Source: Sipunculus nudus (Eukaryota; Annelida; Sipuncula; Golfingiida; Sipunculidae). From it: 64,000 nt of DNA. Positions within the stretch are counted from its first letter, which is position 1. Each line of letters starts with the position of its first letter. The translations under genes and the position numbers were made by a program. The stretch is from NCBI GenBank assembly GCA_026874595.1, contig CM049320.1:4035464-4099463 (forward strand), given 5' to 3'. Positions 29,501 to 44,500 of the stretch are shown piece by piece. Below the pieces are notes generated by a model. It ran no database searches, was not told the DNA's origin, and saw only the letters and a program-made list of their open reading frames with translations.

Positions 29501-32500
29501 ACACCAGTCTGAATTTATATTCAATACAAATACGGAATTGCACCATCAGATGTCAGCACCAGTAGGTGTTCATTCTAATAAGTTCAAGACAGATGTACAG
29601 AAATGACTCCATATGTGTATCTTGTAAACTCCTCAAAATGAATCAATTTAACCTCCGTTCAAGGAGCACATCTCCACAACATTTTCGTTTTTTCTGTGAC
29701 TCTTTGGAGTTATCTTGTACAGAGTCCAGTGTAGGTAAAAATGTCGATCAAACTTCCATCAACCTTCATTGGTGGAGGTAAGTAAGAAAGTAAAATCCTG
29801 AGGATTAGTGAAATCTTCTGTTCCAAGGGGAATCATATTGGTGGCTGTATTTAAGAACCCAGAAGGTCATGCCAGGGATGTCTGAACCACAGGAAATGTC
29901 ACCACCTTTCTTGTTCCATGACCCTGGTTTTATGATCTCATGCGAACTGACAATTTGTTCTTGTACTTGTTTGGTCTCTACGGGACCCACTGAAGCATGG
30001 GAGTCACAAGTACATCAAGTCCTCTGTGGGTGTTTCCATCAATCTTTTACCACTTGAATATACACAGCAACTAGAGCTTGTGTGATCTATCACTATCAGT
30101 AACACAATATATTGATTGATGCTAGTTGACCAATATGATTCTCAATGGCGCTGGCAAGAATCAGTATGATTATCCACAAAGACTTGGACAACAAAGGTTC
30201 CAATATCAATGGCCTGGGATAAAGTAAAAACACATCTACATAAAATGATAAAGTAAATTGTAAAAGGTCTTAAATTATTCTTTATTGTATGATTGAAAGT
30301 ATTACAACAAATATAAAGACAGCTGTTCCTCTACCTTTCCTGTAGATTGTATGGGATTTCTTGCGTACTCTAGAGAAATGTTAAATGAACCGTATGTAAT
30401 TCCTTGTGAGAAGGGTTTTGAAAATGCCTCTGTGATGGATGTCTGAGCTTTTTAATGTACAAGCTGTTTATAAACACAGTACATGACGCAATGTTGACAA
30501 ACAGAAAAACAATGTTACTTAAGGTGGTTAGTTTGCCTATGCAAGGAAGTTGAAAGGATATTAATGCAAAATGCCCTTTGTAAAACCCTCGTTCATCTGA
30601 CATGCCACCAGATGTCCTTTTTGAATGTGTTAGAATTATTTTGGCCTGCTACATATTGTATTAAAAAGTGGATATAGGGAAAATGAACAGCCTTTGTGGT
30701 GGCACCAGCATTTTTTTGGCTTATTTGTATAAAAGGTGCAAGTGATTATCTGTAGTTAAAAGACAGCAGATAACAGTAAAGGCCACTTCAAGGCAAATAA
30801 AGCACAGTTAAACCATTTAGACATTTTGCTATCTTCATCAAGACAGTGGATTACGACTTAATTTATTGCTAACATGGGGCCCATGTTGCTGCGAGCATGG
30901 TTATTTTAAGTAAATTTTATAGTGTCTTGTACTAAATATGTTGATATAACACTAATAATCTCTTTCCTCTTATGGTATTGATCAACATTTCTGCTAATAT
31001 TCAGCTATCATGTCATTTATAACTTATTAACAATTCTTCGCTAACAAAAAGTCACAGCTTTGGAAATAGGAGCTGGAGCCTCCCGAAAACCTTACCCAAA
31101 TACTGCACGCGCAAGGAGATAAGTTAAGGAATTTATATAGAGACTCACATTATACATCTGGTACACACTTTAATTACAGGTTATAACTTCTGTTTTCATC
31201 CAAGCCTCCACATGCAATACATATAATTCAAATGGAAAATAATTGTGTGCTTCATATTATTTGGTTATTTTCAGTTTCATCCTGTCTATAGGGCCACCTC
31301 AGCTGCACCACTGTAGGAGGGTTTGGATAAGTGCATTTGTATCATATAACAATGACTTGTGGGTCAAACTGAACTTTTGTATCTTATGAAAGAATTCAAA
31401 TGGAGTTAGATTTTGGGTTCACTTGACAGCACTTAAAAAAGTGAAACTGCTTTAACTTTTATTACAGTTTATTTAGGTCATTCGTGACACCACAGAATTT
31501 TCTGAATGATCAATTTTGAGGTCATATGTGGAGGACAAGGTGATTTTGGGATAGTTGACTGCATTTTCAGTCTTGAGTGTTTCTTTTTTTCTGGGGATAC
31601 CCTTGCTCACCTAAGATTAAGCTGGAGATGCCAGGCAGTCATCTATCAGAGGTCTATCTCAATGTTACCATGGAAGGCATGGATTACTAGGTGACAGCCT
31701 TTCACATGTTTCCCTTGGTTACCACATGGTCTGACAGGCAAGAGATAGATCACTTGCTGACAGACTTTCAAAGATCTCCCTGTAGTTTAGGAGCTGTACA
31801 GATACAATCTATTAGTCTGTGGATCATCCATTCCGTTATCGACCAGCTACTTGACAATATGGCTTCAGTGGTAATGGATCTCATCCTGTTTCTTCTTCTC
31901 TGATTCTTGTCTGACTCTCTATTCCTTTATCTCTGTTTCTCTTTCTCTCTGTCTCTCTCTCATTCATATATAAAAATATATATCACATAAGGACAAAACT
32001 GCATATAGAGAGAACTGATAGGTAGTATAATTAAGCAAACCTCTTACAATTTAGTTCCTTTTTTTTAAATTCTTCAACAAACTATACTATTTGCTTGGTT
32101 TTCATCACAGAAAACAATGTGGGTTTAATTTGAATGGGAAATATCTACAGCCCCCCAAAAAACAAGATAATTAAAGGAGGACACTGAGGAATTGTCTAGA
32201 CAGAACAGGAAGGTGGTGCAGGTGATGAGTATAGACTACCCTGGTAGTTGTTATTTATAACACAAAGTTCCACAGCGTTATAGGATACTGGGCTGTAACT
32301 GGCTCTACTTTAATCCTGATAGGTGTTGGAGTGGTACATCATAGGAGGTTCTTAAGGAAAAACATTCAAAATTTAGAAAAATTTACATAAAATTTATGCC
32401 ATTTAAAGGTGATCAGGTTTATAAAATGTTCAATTTGATCCAAGAAGATGTTATGGGTTATTTTTTGATGGTTTAGAAATCAGATCCACTCTCAGTGTCC

Positions 32501-35500
32501 TGGTTCCATGCAATATTAGAAATATTTTGCAAATGAAATGCTGTACACTATGGTTATTAAGATTATCTATTGTTAATCTTCTGAGAAAAAGGACTGTGAT
32601 AGAATGAGGTCTTGAATTTGTTCTTAGTCCATAATGGTCAAGAAAGTACATCAGCCTGGATGAACTAGATTATGAACTCATTAATTAATAAGCTCAGAGA
32701 CTTTGCCACTTTATTTCTAATAGCATCAATATCATTCATCCAATTTCTGCATTCCCGTGAATCAGATTTCAAAGAATTTATATGAATATGCTGAAAAGTT
32801 GATAATTTGTAATGAGTTTCATAACAGCCAGATAATTGACCAAAAAACCTAAAACTGGCGTCATTTCAAAGCATGTTAGATAAGTCTACTTAATTGACCA
32901 GGGAAAGAAAACAAATAAGTTTTCTTAGTTGGTCGAGATCTTAAAGAATGTCTGGTACTACCCATGGTGGAACAATTTAATTCAGAAAAGTAGCAGCCCT
33001 GCTTGCCCGGGGGTATTAGCCAGTGGTTGTGTAATCATGTCACTTGTATTCCCATTGGTGGTACTTGTACATCCTTGTAAATGATACTGTGGTCCCTGAC
33101 ATCCTTGATTACGCTCTGTTCCCTGGCATTATCTACCCACAAAGCTTCCACTTGAGGAGTTGGAATTACATGGTATTATTACAAATTGGTCATCAACAGC
33201 TCCACCAGATATGACAAGACTGACGTCTGGCTGTAAAAGGAGATTCAAGCAGTAGTTGTAATCAAGTGTCAGGTCAGGGAGGTGAAAGTAATGGCTCGCG
33301 GTTTACCTGCGCAATACCTGTTTATGAAATGAAGCATCAGTGAGGCGGTTGCCATGGTAACAGGAGACCGTTTCATGCACTTGAAAGGCTCTTCATCCGT
33401 AGGACATTGAATCACGACATGATTATGAATGTGACACCGAGGCCAGAGTTTTCACTGATCAATAAGCAGATCAAAGCAGATACTGGGTATCAGAATATGA
33501 AAATGTCCCAGTAATAAGTTCAGCATCCTGTTTAGGTACAACTCTATCAATAATAATTGCAAATCCTTGTGCTTGTTATCATTCCTTCCTTCACACAGGG
33601 CCACCAGATAATAAGGATGACTCCAGTTGGACTGACCGTGCTTTGTAAACTTTCGAGGCAAGATGTCACATAGATTTTGCTTGCAAGAAATTTTCCTTAA
33701 CTTTTTTGACAAATCCAAGTTGGAGTCTCTACTTTTAGTCTTATTATCATCAGATTATGAAATAATATTTTTTTAGATAATCATAGAAATTCTGCATTAG
33801 TAAATATCATCTAGGATGAGGGATGGTCAATGCTGATAAAAAGAGGCAACAAATTTATTTTTTCCCAGTGGTTAAGAGGGGGTAGAGAGAAGGGGGAGGA
33901 TAGAGTTGTAAGGCCAGATGAGCCATCAAGAGATTTAGAGAGACAGAGACAGACAGAGCATAATGTGGTTTATGAAAACAGGAGAAATAAAATTGAGAAA
34001 GAAAAAAACAGATTGGAAATAAGAAAAGTGGAATTATAGCAAGATAGAAAATTTGTGGGATATATTTAATGAGCAGATACTTGAAGAAGAGATTAGTAAA
34101 AAAGTGAGATTAAACATCTGATAAAAAGAAAGCTTTTATTTCATCAGACATAAATATCATTTATCAATATAACACAACAAATGTTCAAAATATCCGGAAA
34201 TTTTCAGTATTTACATGTGAAGGATTTTTATCATGGCACAAAAAATACAGGTTTCATCAATCTTAAGAGATAAAATTTACACAAAATTGTTTATCTTTAC
34301 AGGTGTATTTCGTAACACTGAGGCCTTGGACTACAGCCATAACCACAACTACATTTTGGAAGTGAAAGCCGAAGATTGTGGGAAGGAGCACAGTCTCTCA
34401 TCAGACAAGATCCTGATCAGTGTCAAGGTCAAGGAAGGTTGCAAACCCGGGTGGAAAGGTATGTTCACAAGATGGCCACACAGCAGTGTGGGCAGAGATA
34501 TAACTTTATTGATATGGACAATGCAGTGGTAAAAGTATATATAGATATAAACACGGCAAGATAGTTTACAGTCCTTCATGGAGATGTCCATTTAAATTTA
34601 TACAGATACAAATACAAAAATAAAAAGGGTCATGAATAAATAAAGCCACCATATTTTACAGTACTCTGGTCTTACCACTGCTTTAGCTTTCAACTATTAA
34701 AGGAATTGGCACGAGATCCCTGGCCTCTGTCCTACACAAGTTGTGTGCTTGATATAACTTGCAGCCAGTCAAATGTCTTTAACAATTCAGTGGACACCCA
34801 GAACGCAGCAGCACTGGCTTCAAAACCGTGATTACCACTTCCCCTAGGCACACCCAGTAACATTCTCACCATTGTAATACATTTATATACACACTGGATC
34901 CTCAGTTTCCCACTTTTCCTTCATGAAGTCTGATAGATCTCCATATAAACCTGGCAGCAGCAGCCATGTTTACTTTCATCAGCTGATAAGATCAGCCCTG
35001 AACAGAGCATGTTTCACAAACTCTGCCTTCTTTCCATCATGTTGTACATTATTTTGTTGCTATTTCTCCAGGGGCTAAACCCAAGAAACCAAGCGAAAAC
35101 AAAAAGCACTTTAGAAACGTGGTGTTTAAACTTTAAGAGCAAATTGTGTAATACAGCTGCAGTATCTTATCATGCTGAAAATATATTTTTTCTTAATGAA
35201 AGGGATAATAAAACAGATACAGAAGTATGTTAATAGGGACAATAAAACAGATACAGAAATATGTTTATTAAACTGTGTCCCCTCAGGTGCATTTGTTGAT
35301 ATAAATAAAGTAAGTGTATGTTACTGTGTAGCTAAGTTCAAATAGGTACAAAGATATGGATACAGCTGTTCTCATATTTGTAAGATTGGTTTATAAATAA
35401 CAATAAAAGACATTGTTACAAAGATATTTAATGGTGACCTGTATTGGTTTATAAATAACGATAAAAGACATTGTTACATAGATATTAATGGTGACCTGTA

Positions 35501-38500
35501 TTGGTTTATAAATAACTATAAAAGACATTGTTACATAGATATTAAATGGTGATCTGTATTGGTTTATAAATAACTATAAAAGACATTGTTACAAAGATAT
35601 TAAATGGTGACTTGTATTGGTATACAAATAACAAAGATATTGTTACATAGATGTTAAATGATGACCTGTATTTCAGCCACACGTTGAATGCCCTAATTAG
35701 GTTTTATATACACCTGTGCAGGTGGGTCCCTTCCGTTAACTTGCTTTTTACTAAAGACTCCTAATGTACAGCCATTAATTTGTGCAAGTGGTGAGAATTT
35801 AACAGTGTCTTGTAATTTATTGATTCTGAGGGCATTGATTTTCCAATAATTGCTCAATAAAGGAGGGGATTTCCTGTAATGTAATCACTATCCTAAAATC
35901 CATTGCCAGTCACAGATATGCAGATTTAATCACCCAGGTGGAGTGTCCTTGACCTTTCAAGAGTTCAGGAGGTATCGCATGATTCAGGTGGCTATTCCAA
36001 GAGATAATGTCAGACCACAGGGTGAGAGCTTTCATTAATAAGCAGAAGATCAGCAACTGCGCGGCCAACTGTGTAGTAGGACTGGGCACACTCAACCATA
36101 TTCCATCTGTCAATGTGTCTGTACTAGGCGCCTCAAACAAAGCCAGCAATCTTGCAAGTAATGGAATAATTAAGCACTCCGTCACAGACATGGTTCATGA
36201 GGGCAGGTTCTCCGGGAATTCTGCATCAGCAGCAGACTAATTGTGGGGGACACGAACGTTGGGAGTCCATGAATCACATATTGATTGCTTTCAAAGCAGC
36301 CAAATTGGTTACATTAGGCATTAAACTAGACTTTTCATCAGTCCATACCCTGCAAATCAGCATCAAAATGAGCCTGGCTTCATGTAATTAGTGACGTGAT
36401 GTGTTCACAGTTATTACGCGTGTAGCCTGTTATTAAAGCTGCTGAAAGTCATAACATCATGGGTGACTTCCTGTCAAATCATCTTACAAAAACAGAGTAG
36501 CAAAATCTGAAGTACACTTCACAAAATGGTATTTTTATTGTACTTTCGTAAGCGAATCATTCTCCTTTATTGACTCCTGACTTCTAAAGACTTATTTTTA
36601 CTTTTTGTATGTGGCAGGTGTTCATAATTTTTCCAGCAAAGTCACAGCTCAGGTGGTGAGTTTATACTCCTATTACACATACATGTAGCAGCATGTTGGG
36701 CCCACTCAGTATCACAAGAAGTATGCCCACAACCGATGATGTTTTATAATTTGCTCACATATCAATGAAAATATCCCCAAAAATGCACCAAACAGGAGAA
36801 TATAAGCCATAGCTGCTCCTATAACTGCAGAATTCCTTCTTGATGCTAGTGTTCAAGATTCCTATACAAAATTAGCCAGGAATGCTCGACTCATAAGCCA
36901 TTTATATTAGACTGATTATCAGTTCTACTTTTTAGTCATTATACCAGGCTTACAAAAAACTGCATTGCAATGGCTATCCATCCTTATTGCTATGGTATCA
37001 CTGTAAACACCCAGTAGTCTTGACATTAGGCTTTGAGTTAGGGATGAACACAAAAGAATACATGGTAACCATCCACATTACCTGTGTCTCTCATGACTTA
37101 CTTGTCAATCACATAACCCATCGGAGACATGCAGGGAAATTTACCAACATGTTGGGGTATAATGGAATCTTTTATGCAGATGGTGGATGTAGTTAGAAAG
37201 CTCACAAACCTTTTCAGTAATGGCATGGCTATGAGCTGTTGTAAACTTTGATGAAAACATTTGTTTCCTCATTGACATTTTCAGGAAGATTTTTGATATG
37301 TCAAGTTATCCCCATATGACCGATAGGCAGATTCTCTAATGTCAGAGAGGAAAACTCCCAATAATACAAAAAACATTTCATTGAAAGTTGGAATTTTGGT
37401 ATATATGTACTTTATTCAAATTTTTGTAATTTTTTGCCATATTCTTAATGTTTTGTATAATAAAGCTTAATTGCACTTCTTAACAATGAATTAATTATTT
37501 CTTACAGGCATTGATGACAGGATAGAATATGTGCCAGGCAGTCAGTTGAAGGCAATCGGACCACAAGCAAGCTTAGATACCTGCAACCAGTGCAGTGAAC
37601 GTAAAGTCAAAACAACAATCAGACTGACCACAGATCACATCGGCAAGGGCTGCGACCGTGATACGTACGCTATTCAGTCCCAAAGAAAGCTGTGTGGTAA
37701 GTATAATAGATCTTTCTTTTTTTTCGAAATCCTTTCAACAAACCACTAAAGCAGATATATGAGGTTTTATTTTTTAGAAATTATACATGAATTGTAGGCT
37801 GTACATGGATGTAGCTCATGGACATCATATATATACACAGATGCTTCTAAATTCAGTAAACAGACAAGTCTGGTAAATTAACCATGGCAAATTGAAATTG
37901 CATCTCTGCCAAGAAGTGTTGACATGTTTCTCATATTTTCCTGATTGGATTTTGGCTGTTTTAGACTATTCATGGTTGTTCTCAGGGACTTTTTGTAACA
38001 TCAACCATGAAATATATGAACAACTTAAGTCTAAATCCAAGTAAATAAAAATTTCTATGTGTATATTCTGCAGAACTTGTATGGCTCAAAACAAATTCTT
38101 GATAAATAGCTGGCTTGTGTATTTTTGTATTTTATTGATGGACACCATGTAATCAGGTCATGATAATAACAAGATGGACACTGTATGTCGCATTTGAAAT
38201 AATATAATTTTACAGATATAACAATACAGTATTTATTTATTATTAATTTCTCTAGGGGCTAGCTCTGGCAGCATAGACTTGCTCCCATCTCCCAAACTAA
38301 GCTCTTGGACCAAGAACCTGCCAACAACAGATGATGGGAATGAAAGTGACCAGATTTATTCTTTCGATGGGAAGAACAACGCTGTTGAAATCCCAGACAG
38401 CAGACTCAACCACACTCTGGGCAGCCATTTTACAATCTCCACTTGGATGAAGCACTCCGAGGACGCAGAAGACAATTCTAAACATGGCAAGAAGGAACAC

Positions 38501-41500
38501 ATTATCTGCAACTCTGACGGTGAAAGTAAGTTATCATGTTTAATTGTTATTGCTTTACAGAATGTTTTTAAGAACAAGTCCAGTGTATATAAAATGGCAC
38601 AGACTTCAGTTTAGCTGGATCTAAGCAGTGTATACACACTACTCAGTAGGCATTTAGATTTGACTAAGAGAGAGTATGTGAGGGGCATGACAGATGTCAT
38701 GGAAAACTGCACGGCAGTGGCTATCCATCCTATAGCAATGACATGGTTGTTCACAACTGGTAATGAGTGTGGAATGAATACAAATGAAAACGTGAATGTA
38801 CAAACCAAAATGTAAAATCCCATCTCTGTGGTTAATGGTGACCCCACTCATTTCCTGCACCTTGTACGACTTGCTGTCAATCACTCGACCTGTGGAAAAC
38901 ATACTTCTTTGATGTCAGAAACTTCAGCAAACAAGAAGTAAGATCACTCATTATCCTGCTCAAGTTTAAACCTAAATCCTTTCCCTCATGATGGCGTTTG
39001 TTAGAAAGTTGACCTGTTACTGGTTGGTCTTGTTTATTTTGAGTGACATGATGTTCATAAGCTTTTAAGTGTTATAAACAAATTTGATAATATTTGTTCC
39101 CTCCTAGATATTTTCAGTGCAGGTTTGACTGTGGCTTGTATTTTTACTCTGATGTCTTGTCAGTGGCAGGATCTGTGATCAAGATTGGAAGTAATTTTGT
39201 TTGGACCTGACAAGTTGTTTGGTATCACCAAGTATATAAGGTCATACCACTATATATGGAATCTGTGTGGCTCAGACCAGCATACCATTAATGTGTGCAT
39301 GTGTAGCATACTTGCAGTTAAGTTTCCTTTTTTATAGTGATTCTCACAGATAACTTGCTGCAAAGAGATGCTGTCAGGATTGTATTTCTCAGTTTGACCA
39401 CACGAGCAGCTTCATGTTTCAGCTGTCAGTTTTCTTTTCCCTTATTTTGTGCACAGTCTAGGGTAACCCAGTCTCACCCCAGTGAAGTCTTACAGTACGT
39501 TACAATGACCCAGCTTGTTCTTGATCTGCTTGTCAGGCCATGTGTGTTCCCAGGAAGCAGAGTTGAAGTGATGTTTTACAATAAGATGTTCAGCTTCCAG
39601 CACATAACAGACTAAAAAAATTGTGATATGTGTCATGAATTTGGCGACACCTGCCTGTGATGATAATGAGTGTATTGTTAAGTTAAAGCTTACCCACAGA
39701 TCTGTATGTGTGTGTGGACTATAAATTATTTACACAATAAACAATGGCTGCTCCCAGCTGAGTTAAAATGAAACTGAGCCAGCGAGTTTCTCAGGAGGCG
39801 CCGCTGATATTTCATAAAGCCAAAGTGAGCTGATTTGTGCCGCTCATTTTGGCTTGAGAAAAAAATACAAAAAGATCAATCTTTTACAATTTAAAATTTT
39901 CAGGATTTATTTTTTCCTTCATTTTTTGTTGCTGAAAGGAAACAAAGTGATTGTTTAAATATGAAAAAGTTGGCTTATACCCACCAGGAGAAACTTTATT
40001 TGATATTTAATCAAAAACTAGTTGAATGTAAAATGGATGCAGTATGTCACACGTGATATAGATAACTTGTTTAAATAAAACCGATACTTTGTAACATAAA
40101 ATTTTACTTTGTAACATTGTCAGATGAATAGGCTTTCATGTCAGTTTAAGCCAGCCGACATTTTGCAAGCCAAGTCGAGCCACGAAACTCAGCTTACTAG
40201 GAAAGTCAGCCATCTTTTGTCCAAGCTAGTCGCATTTGTGTGGCTAACTCAGCCCGGGCTCTTCACAATGGCACTGGATGATGCTTGACATAAGAATCAG
40301 GTTGACATCACAAAAGGCACTGTGCAAGGTTTGAATAGCTACTGACAACTGTATGACAGTCCAAACCTATACAGGATACATATTGTAGGTAGCTTTTGTT
40401 CACCAGTGTTTCAAATTATCAGGATCTCTGAAAGGGAAATAACGGTGAACTTTAACCTTTGTGAATATGATGCCCTGTCCACACAGGTGAGCACTGTTTA
40501 CACGGTAACCTTGTATGATTTCAATCTTTCATTTCAACAGCTTAAAGACAAAAGTTTGATATTCCTGATAGAGGATTTTTCAGATGAAATATTAAATTTG
40601 TTGTAGGTTACTTTGGTGACATAGCAAAAATTGAACCCTCACAAAACGATGTAAAAGCCAAATTTGGAACATATAACCCTGGAAATATGAAGCCAACCAT
40701 AGCATTCGGACAAATACAGATCACTTTGGCATAACAAAATCTGTTGTTTAAGATTTGAATTACAACAATGCCAGTTAAGCCCATCTTGGTAATTCAGAAA
40801 CCTGAGGTAACATCACCTAGAGGAAGTCTCAGTAACTATAATTATTTTGCAATCATTTTGGGTGTTGATGAACTTTAATTTATTTTATAACATACATTTA
40901 AGTGTTAAGCTACATTAATTAAACTGACTTTGGAATTTTTCCAGATCTTTATGTAAAACTGTCATGTCTGAAGGTATTTAAACAGATCATGCAGATTTCT
41001 TTGCCATCATCTGGTTGGTAGTGCCCCCTACAGGCCATAATGATTAAATAATGAATAATAATTTGCTCTCCAGCTATATCATTTTTACAAGTCTTTTTAT
41101 TTTTTTTTTGTGTCTTAAAAAATATTAATTCATGTATATTTCTTCATCAGATGTAATAAAAGTTGTTTTCAAGCAGAATAAATAAACAGCTCTTGGTAAG
41201 TGTTTATGTGCAGGAATATGTTGAAATCTCTAGTAAGAATGAAACAGTACCAATATCATGAACATGTGTCAGGTAATCACCAGCTGTCTTTGTATAATAT
41301 TCATAACCTAACAATGTTCCTAGCAGTATTTCATGCAAGGCAGAAAACATGAAATTCAATATATAACTCAAGCATTTTGGGTGGCATGCCTTCAATTAGT
41401 GGCAACACAGACTTGTTGCTATGGCAACATTCTGTGGTGTGCATCATGGAATACAAAATCGATTAATATGAATTGCTGGTATCTTTTTTAACACAAGTGG

Positions 41501-44500
41501 ATTACACAAGTTTTTCAGTAATATCCTTTTGAGATATGTTTTGTTATAAATTCCCTGTTGCCATGGAGATAGTGGTAATCTGTCACCTGCAGCAGCGATC
41601 AACGCTACTTTGAAATTCCAACAGGAAGTCCTCAAAGCGGCCGTTGATGGATTCCTATTTTATCATTATAGTTTCTGGCAAACCACACTGATCCCCCGTA
41701 GGAATTTTTATGTGATCATTAAATCAGGTTCCTCCCCGTATCCAAGTCCTGGGCGTTATGACCTCATGTCCATTAATTCCTCGGAGCCTTTGTTACATGT
41801 AACTTGTTTTTTGGTCGCGTTGTCATCAATGGTTTTGATCTCATAAAATGTAGAAGACTGATTGACCTAATAGGATGTTTGAAGGGACTTTAGAAAGATT
41901 TGGTTATCTTTCGAGGATGACATGTTTTTCATAGTTATCAGATGATACTTGAGAATTATGGCTGACTATCAGGGATAGGTGGCATGCTATCAACCCCAGT
42001 ACGGCTATCAGTATTTAAATATGACAGGAGAATTTGTCAAGTGTCTTTAAATGGCCATGTCAGTTTTCCTTTAATGGGTACAACTTGGCCATTTCAGCAG
42101 TATTCCTGTAGGTTATATGATGGTGTGTAAAGAGGTAAAGCCAACAAAAAGGCTGCATGTTTCAATAGTACATAATTCATTAATTGTACCCTATTATTTA
42201 GTGGTAGGAATGGATTTTTTCAAACAAAATCTGTGATTGAAAAAAATAGAAATAAACAATGATTGATTATTAATCAGTAATTTTATGTACTTCCTGTAGT
42301 ACCATGAAATATGCACCAAAATAGTACCTAATATGCTGACCCCATTAAAATAGTGTGACATGTACATTGGTATTCATAATGAAACCATCAAGCCACCATA
42401 AATTCAAGGTTGACTTGCCATTGGACAATTGTTGGCCCAGGCTTGAATCGTGTTGAAGCTGTTCGTTACTTTGTCTTCATAAATCTGTAACAGGAACAGA
42501 TCCCTTGCATCTGTATACATAATCGTTTTTTAATCGATCATGCAAAATGCAGTCAATTTATTTGATTCTGAAAGAAAATGACCAGTTGTCAATTTAATAT
42601 AGTAAACCACTACTATTATTATGATGTATCCCATCCAATTGCAATCAAGTATGTAAATAACGGAAATTACGTTCTGTATGTAGTAACAGTGTCTGAAGAT
42701 TTTACATATTTGCTGGTATTGAATCTTGACCCCCAGACAAATGTACAGGTCTTGTAGATCCGCAATAACTTTGTAATATTTAACTGCATCAGATTTAAAG
42801 AACAGATTTCCTGCTTTCGAGGAGAATTTTGATTTGATAGGAATGTTGTCTTGCTGGTGACATAATGGTGATATATATATATATTCTGCTTCAGTCAGTC
42901 CTTTAAAAACAAGGCAGGTATATTATCATTGAAGCTGATGCCTGATTAACATCAAATTAAGGTGACTGAACTCATGCTGTACATCCTTTAAAGAAAACAC
43001 TCAAATTAAAAGTAAATTTTTTAGGGAAATTACTTTCACACTTTTATCATCAACAAAGTTGCTTTTTTTTCTGTATACAAAATAAAAATAAATATCTTTA
43101 ACAGTTATCCATTTGTTCCAGTACATAATGTAATTTGTTGATAGTTAGAACTGGGAAAGGTTGGATAAGTTCAGATTCAAATATGGATCAAGAAGCTAGA
43201 TAATTTTGAGAAGTTATAAACTGGTCTTAACATGGCAGCCACTCAGACTACCATCTGGTAGAGAAATTTAGCCCTAAAAAAAAATAAAGAAATGCTCCTG
43301 ACACTAGAAAAAGTTTTGCCATGTTTCAAAATATGATTGGCAAAGTGAAACTTCAAGTTATGTTAAAAGCTCATGATACTGAGTGGTGTAAGCATGGAGT
43401 ATGTTCGGTATTTTAATTTTATCGTAATTTTCTGTTTAAGTGATGAGTCGTCATCATTACTCGCTGTTCCTACACAACTGTAAGCTGGTCATGCTGCTGA
43501 GACAGGAAGCTGATGACACAACCGACATGAATGTCTTCAAACCCGCTGAATGGCGCTGGAAGATCAGCCAGGTCTGTGATGGAGAGTGGCATCACTACGC
43601 TGTCAGCGTGGACTTCCCCCAGGTAATTGTCTTCATTTATGTTTTTTCCTAGAAAGTGTCTGGCCGGATACTTCTAGCTTACAGGGAGCATTATCAAGGA
43701 TTGAAAAACTAAAGATTCCTTATGTACAGATTGTGGAATTCATGTGGAATGCGTGTTGAGAGATTTCATATGTACTGGCACGGCAACATTAATGTTTTTC
43801 TGTGTCACTCCAGAATACCGTGCAGAACCAGCCAAAAATTGCTACATGTAGTGATTTGTTTTGCTGGATATGCATGCCAGGTCTGTGCATAGGGAATGTC
43901 ACCTTGTGTATTTAGTCAATACCAGTTTTTATCTGCATTCTACTGTAATTTCTACGACATCTCCAGTGAAGTCTGAAATTATCATTCCTCTCAGATAATA
44001 TTAAAATTAAATGATTTTGTCTATGTATGATTATTTTATCATCCCAGTGGGTAATGGTGTCCTGCATTTAATGATAGTGTTTGCCATAATAGGCATGCAA
44101 GTCAAGAAGTCATTGGTCAGAAATTAGATGGACAGCAGTGTATCTTCTAACCGTAGCAATACTACAGCAATGGAAGAGCCGTTTTAGATGCATTAACTAA
44201 AAGAAGGTATAACAATTTATCCTTTGCACATTTACTCCCCAGAAAAGATACTTTTTGCTTGGCATATATGTCGTAATGGCTTGTGTCATTTCCACAAATC
44301 ATTATCAGAACACAGAGATTATGTAACTCATTGATTTTATATCATTAACAGATGACTTCCAGCATTTATGTTATCAAAAAACATCTGCCCTGTTGTTTAT
44401 CTTATCTCTGGTAATCTGTGTAAGAAGTACATGTTATTGGCATGGCAGCTGAGAACATCTGTTAAGTGAACCATGGGGTCGATCAGATATTCACCTGTGC

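Larger units (their letters stand above)
12172..34302 (+). other. Intron 2 (22.1 kb)
   Basis: The largest intron. It contains the inverted pair of 2-kb transposons (15.9-20.5 kb), a 95-bp degenerate tandem repeat (21.1 kb), a dispersed CCCCTACTG repeat (23.4-25.6 kb), a hairpin-ended element (24.2-25.0 kb), a CT-rich tract (31.9 kb), a purine-rich stretch (33.88-34.05 kb) and a perfect X-box (33348). Other stretches of more than 300 bp show nothing I can name. Confidence 0.85.
34459..37507 (+). other. Intron 3 (3.0 kb)
   Basis: Holds a 58-bp minisatellite (35.39-35.67 kb), a duplicated ACAGATACAGAA segment just before it (35210-35262), a stretch with more balanced composition (36.0-36.25 kb), and one copy of a diverged repeat (36.96-37.13 kb). 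No coding signal. Confidence 0.85.
38526..43440 (+). other. Intron 5 (4.9 kb)
   Basis: Carries the second copy of the diverged repeat (38.70-38.91 kb) and two X-box-like motifs 142 bp apart (41415 and 41557). An open frame at 39337-39615 (92 codons) shows no domain. A short (AT)n run lies at 42871-42884. Confidence 0.85.

Noticed and set aside
35388-35672. CRISPR-like array of direct repeats
   Set aside because: The whole 58-bp unit repeats without unique spacers, in a eukaryotic intron: a minisatellite.
39337-39615. 92-codon frame in intron 5 as an alternative exon
   Set aside because: No similarity to calsyntenin, and no matching splice signals in a phase that joins exons 5 and 6.
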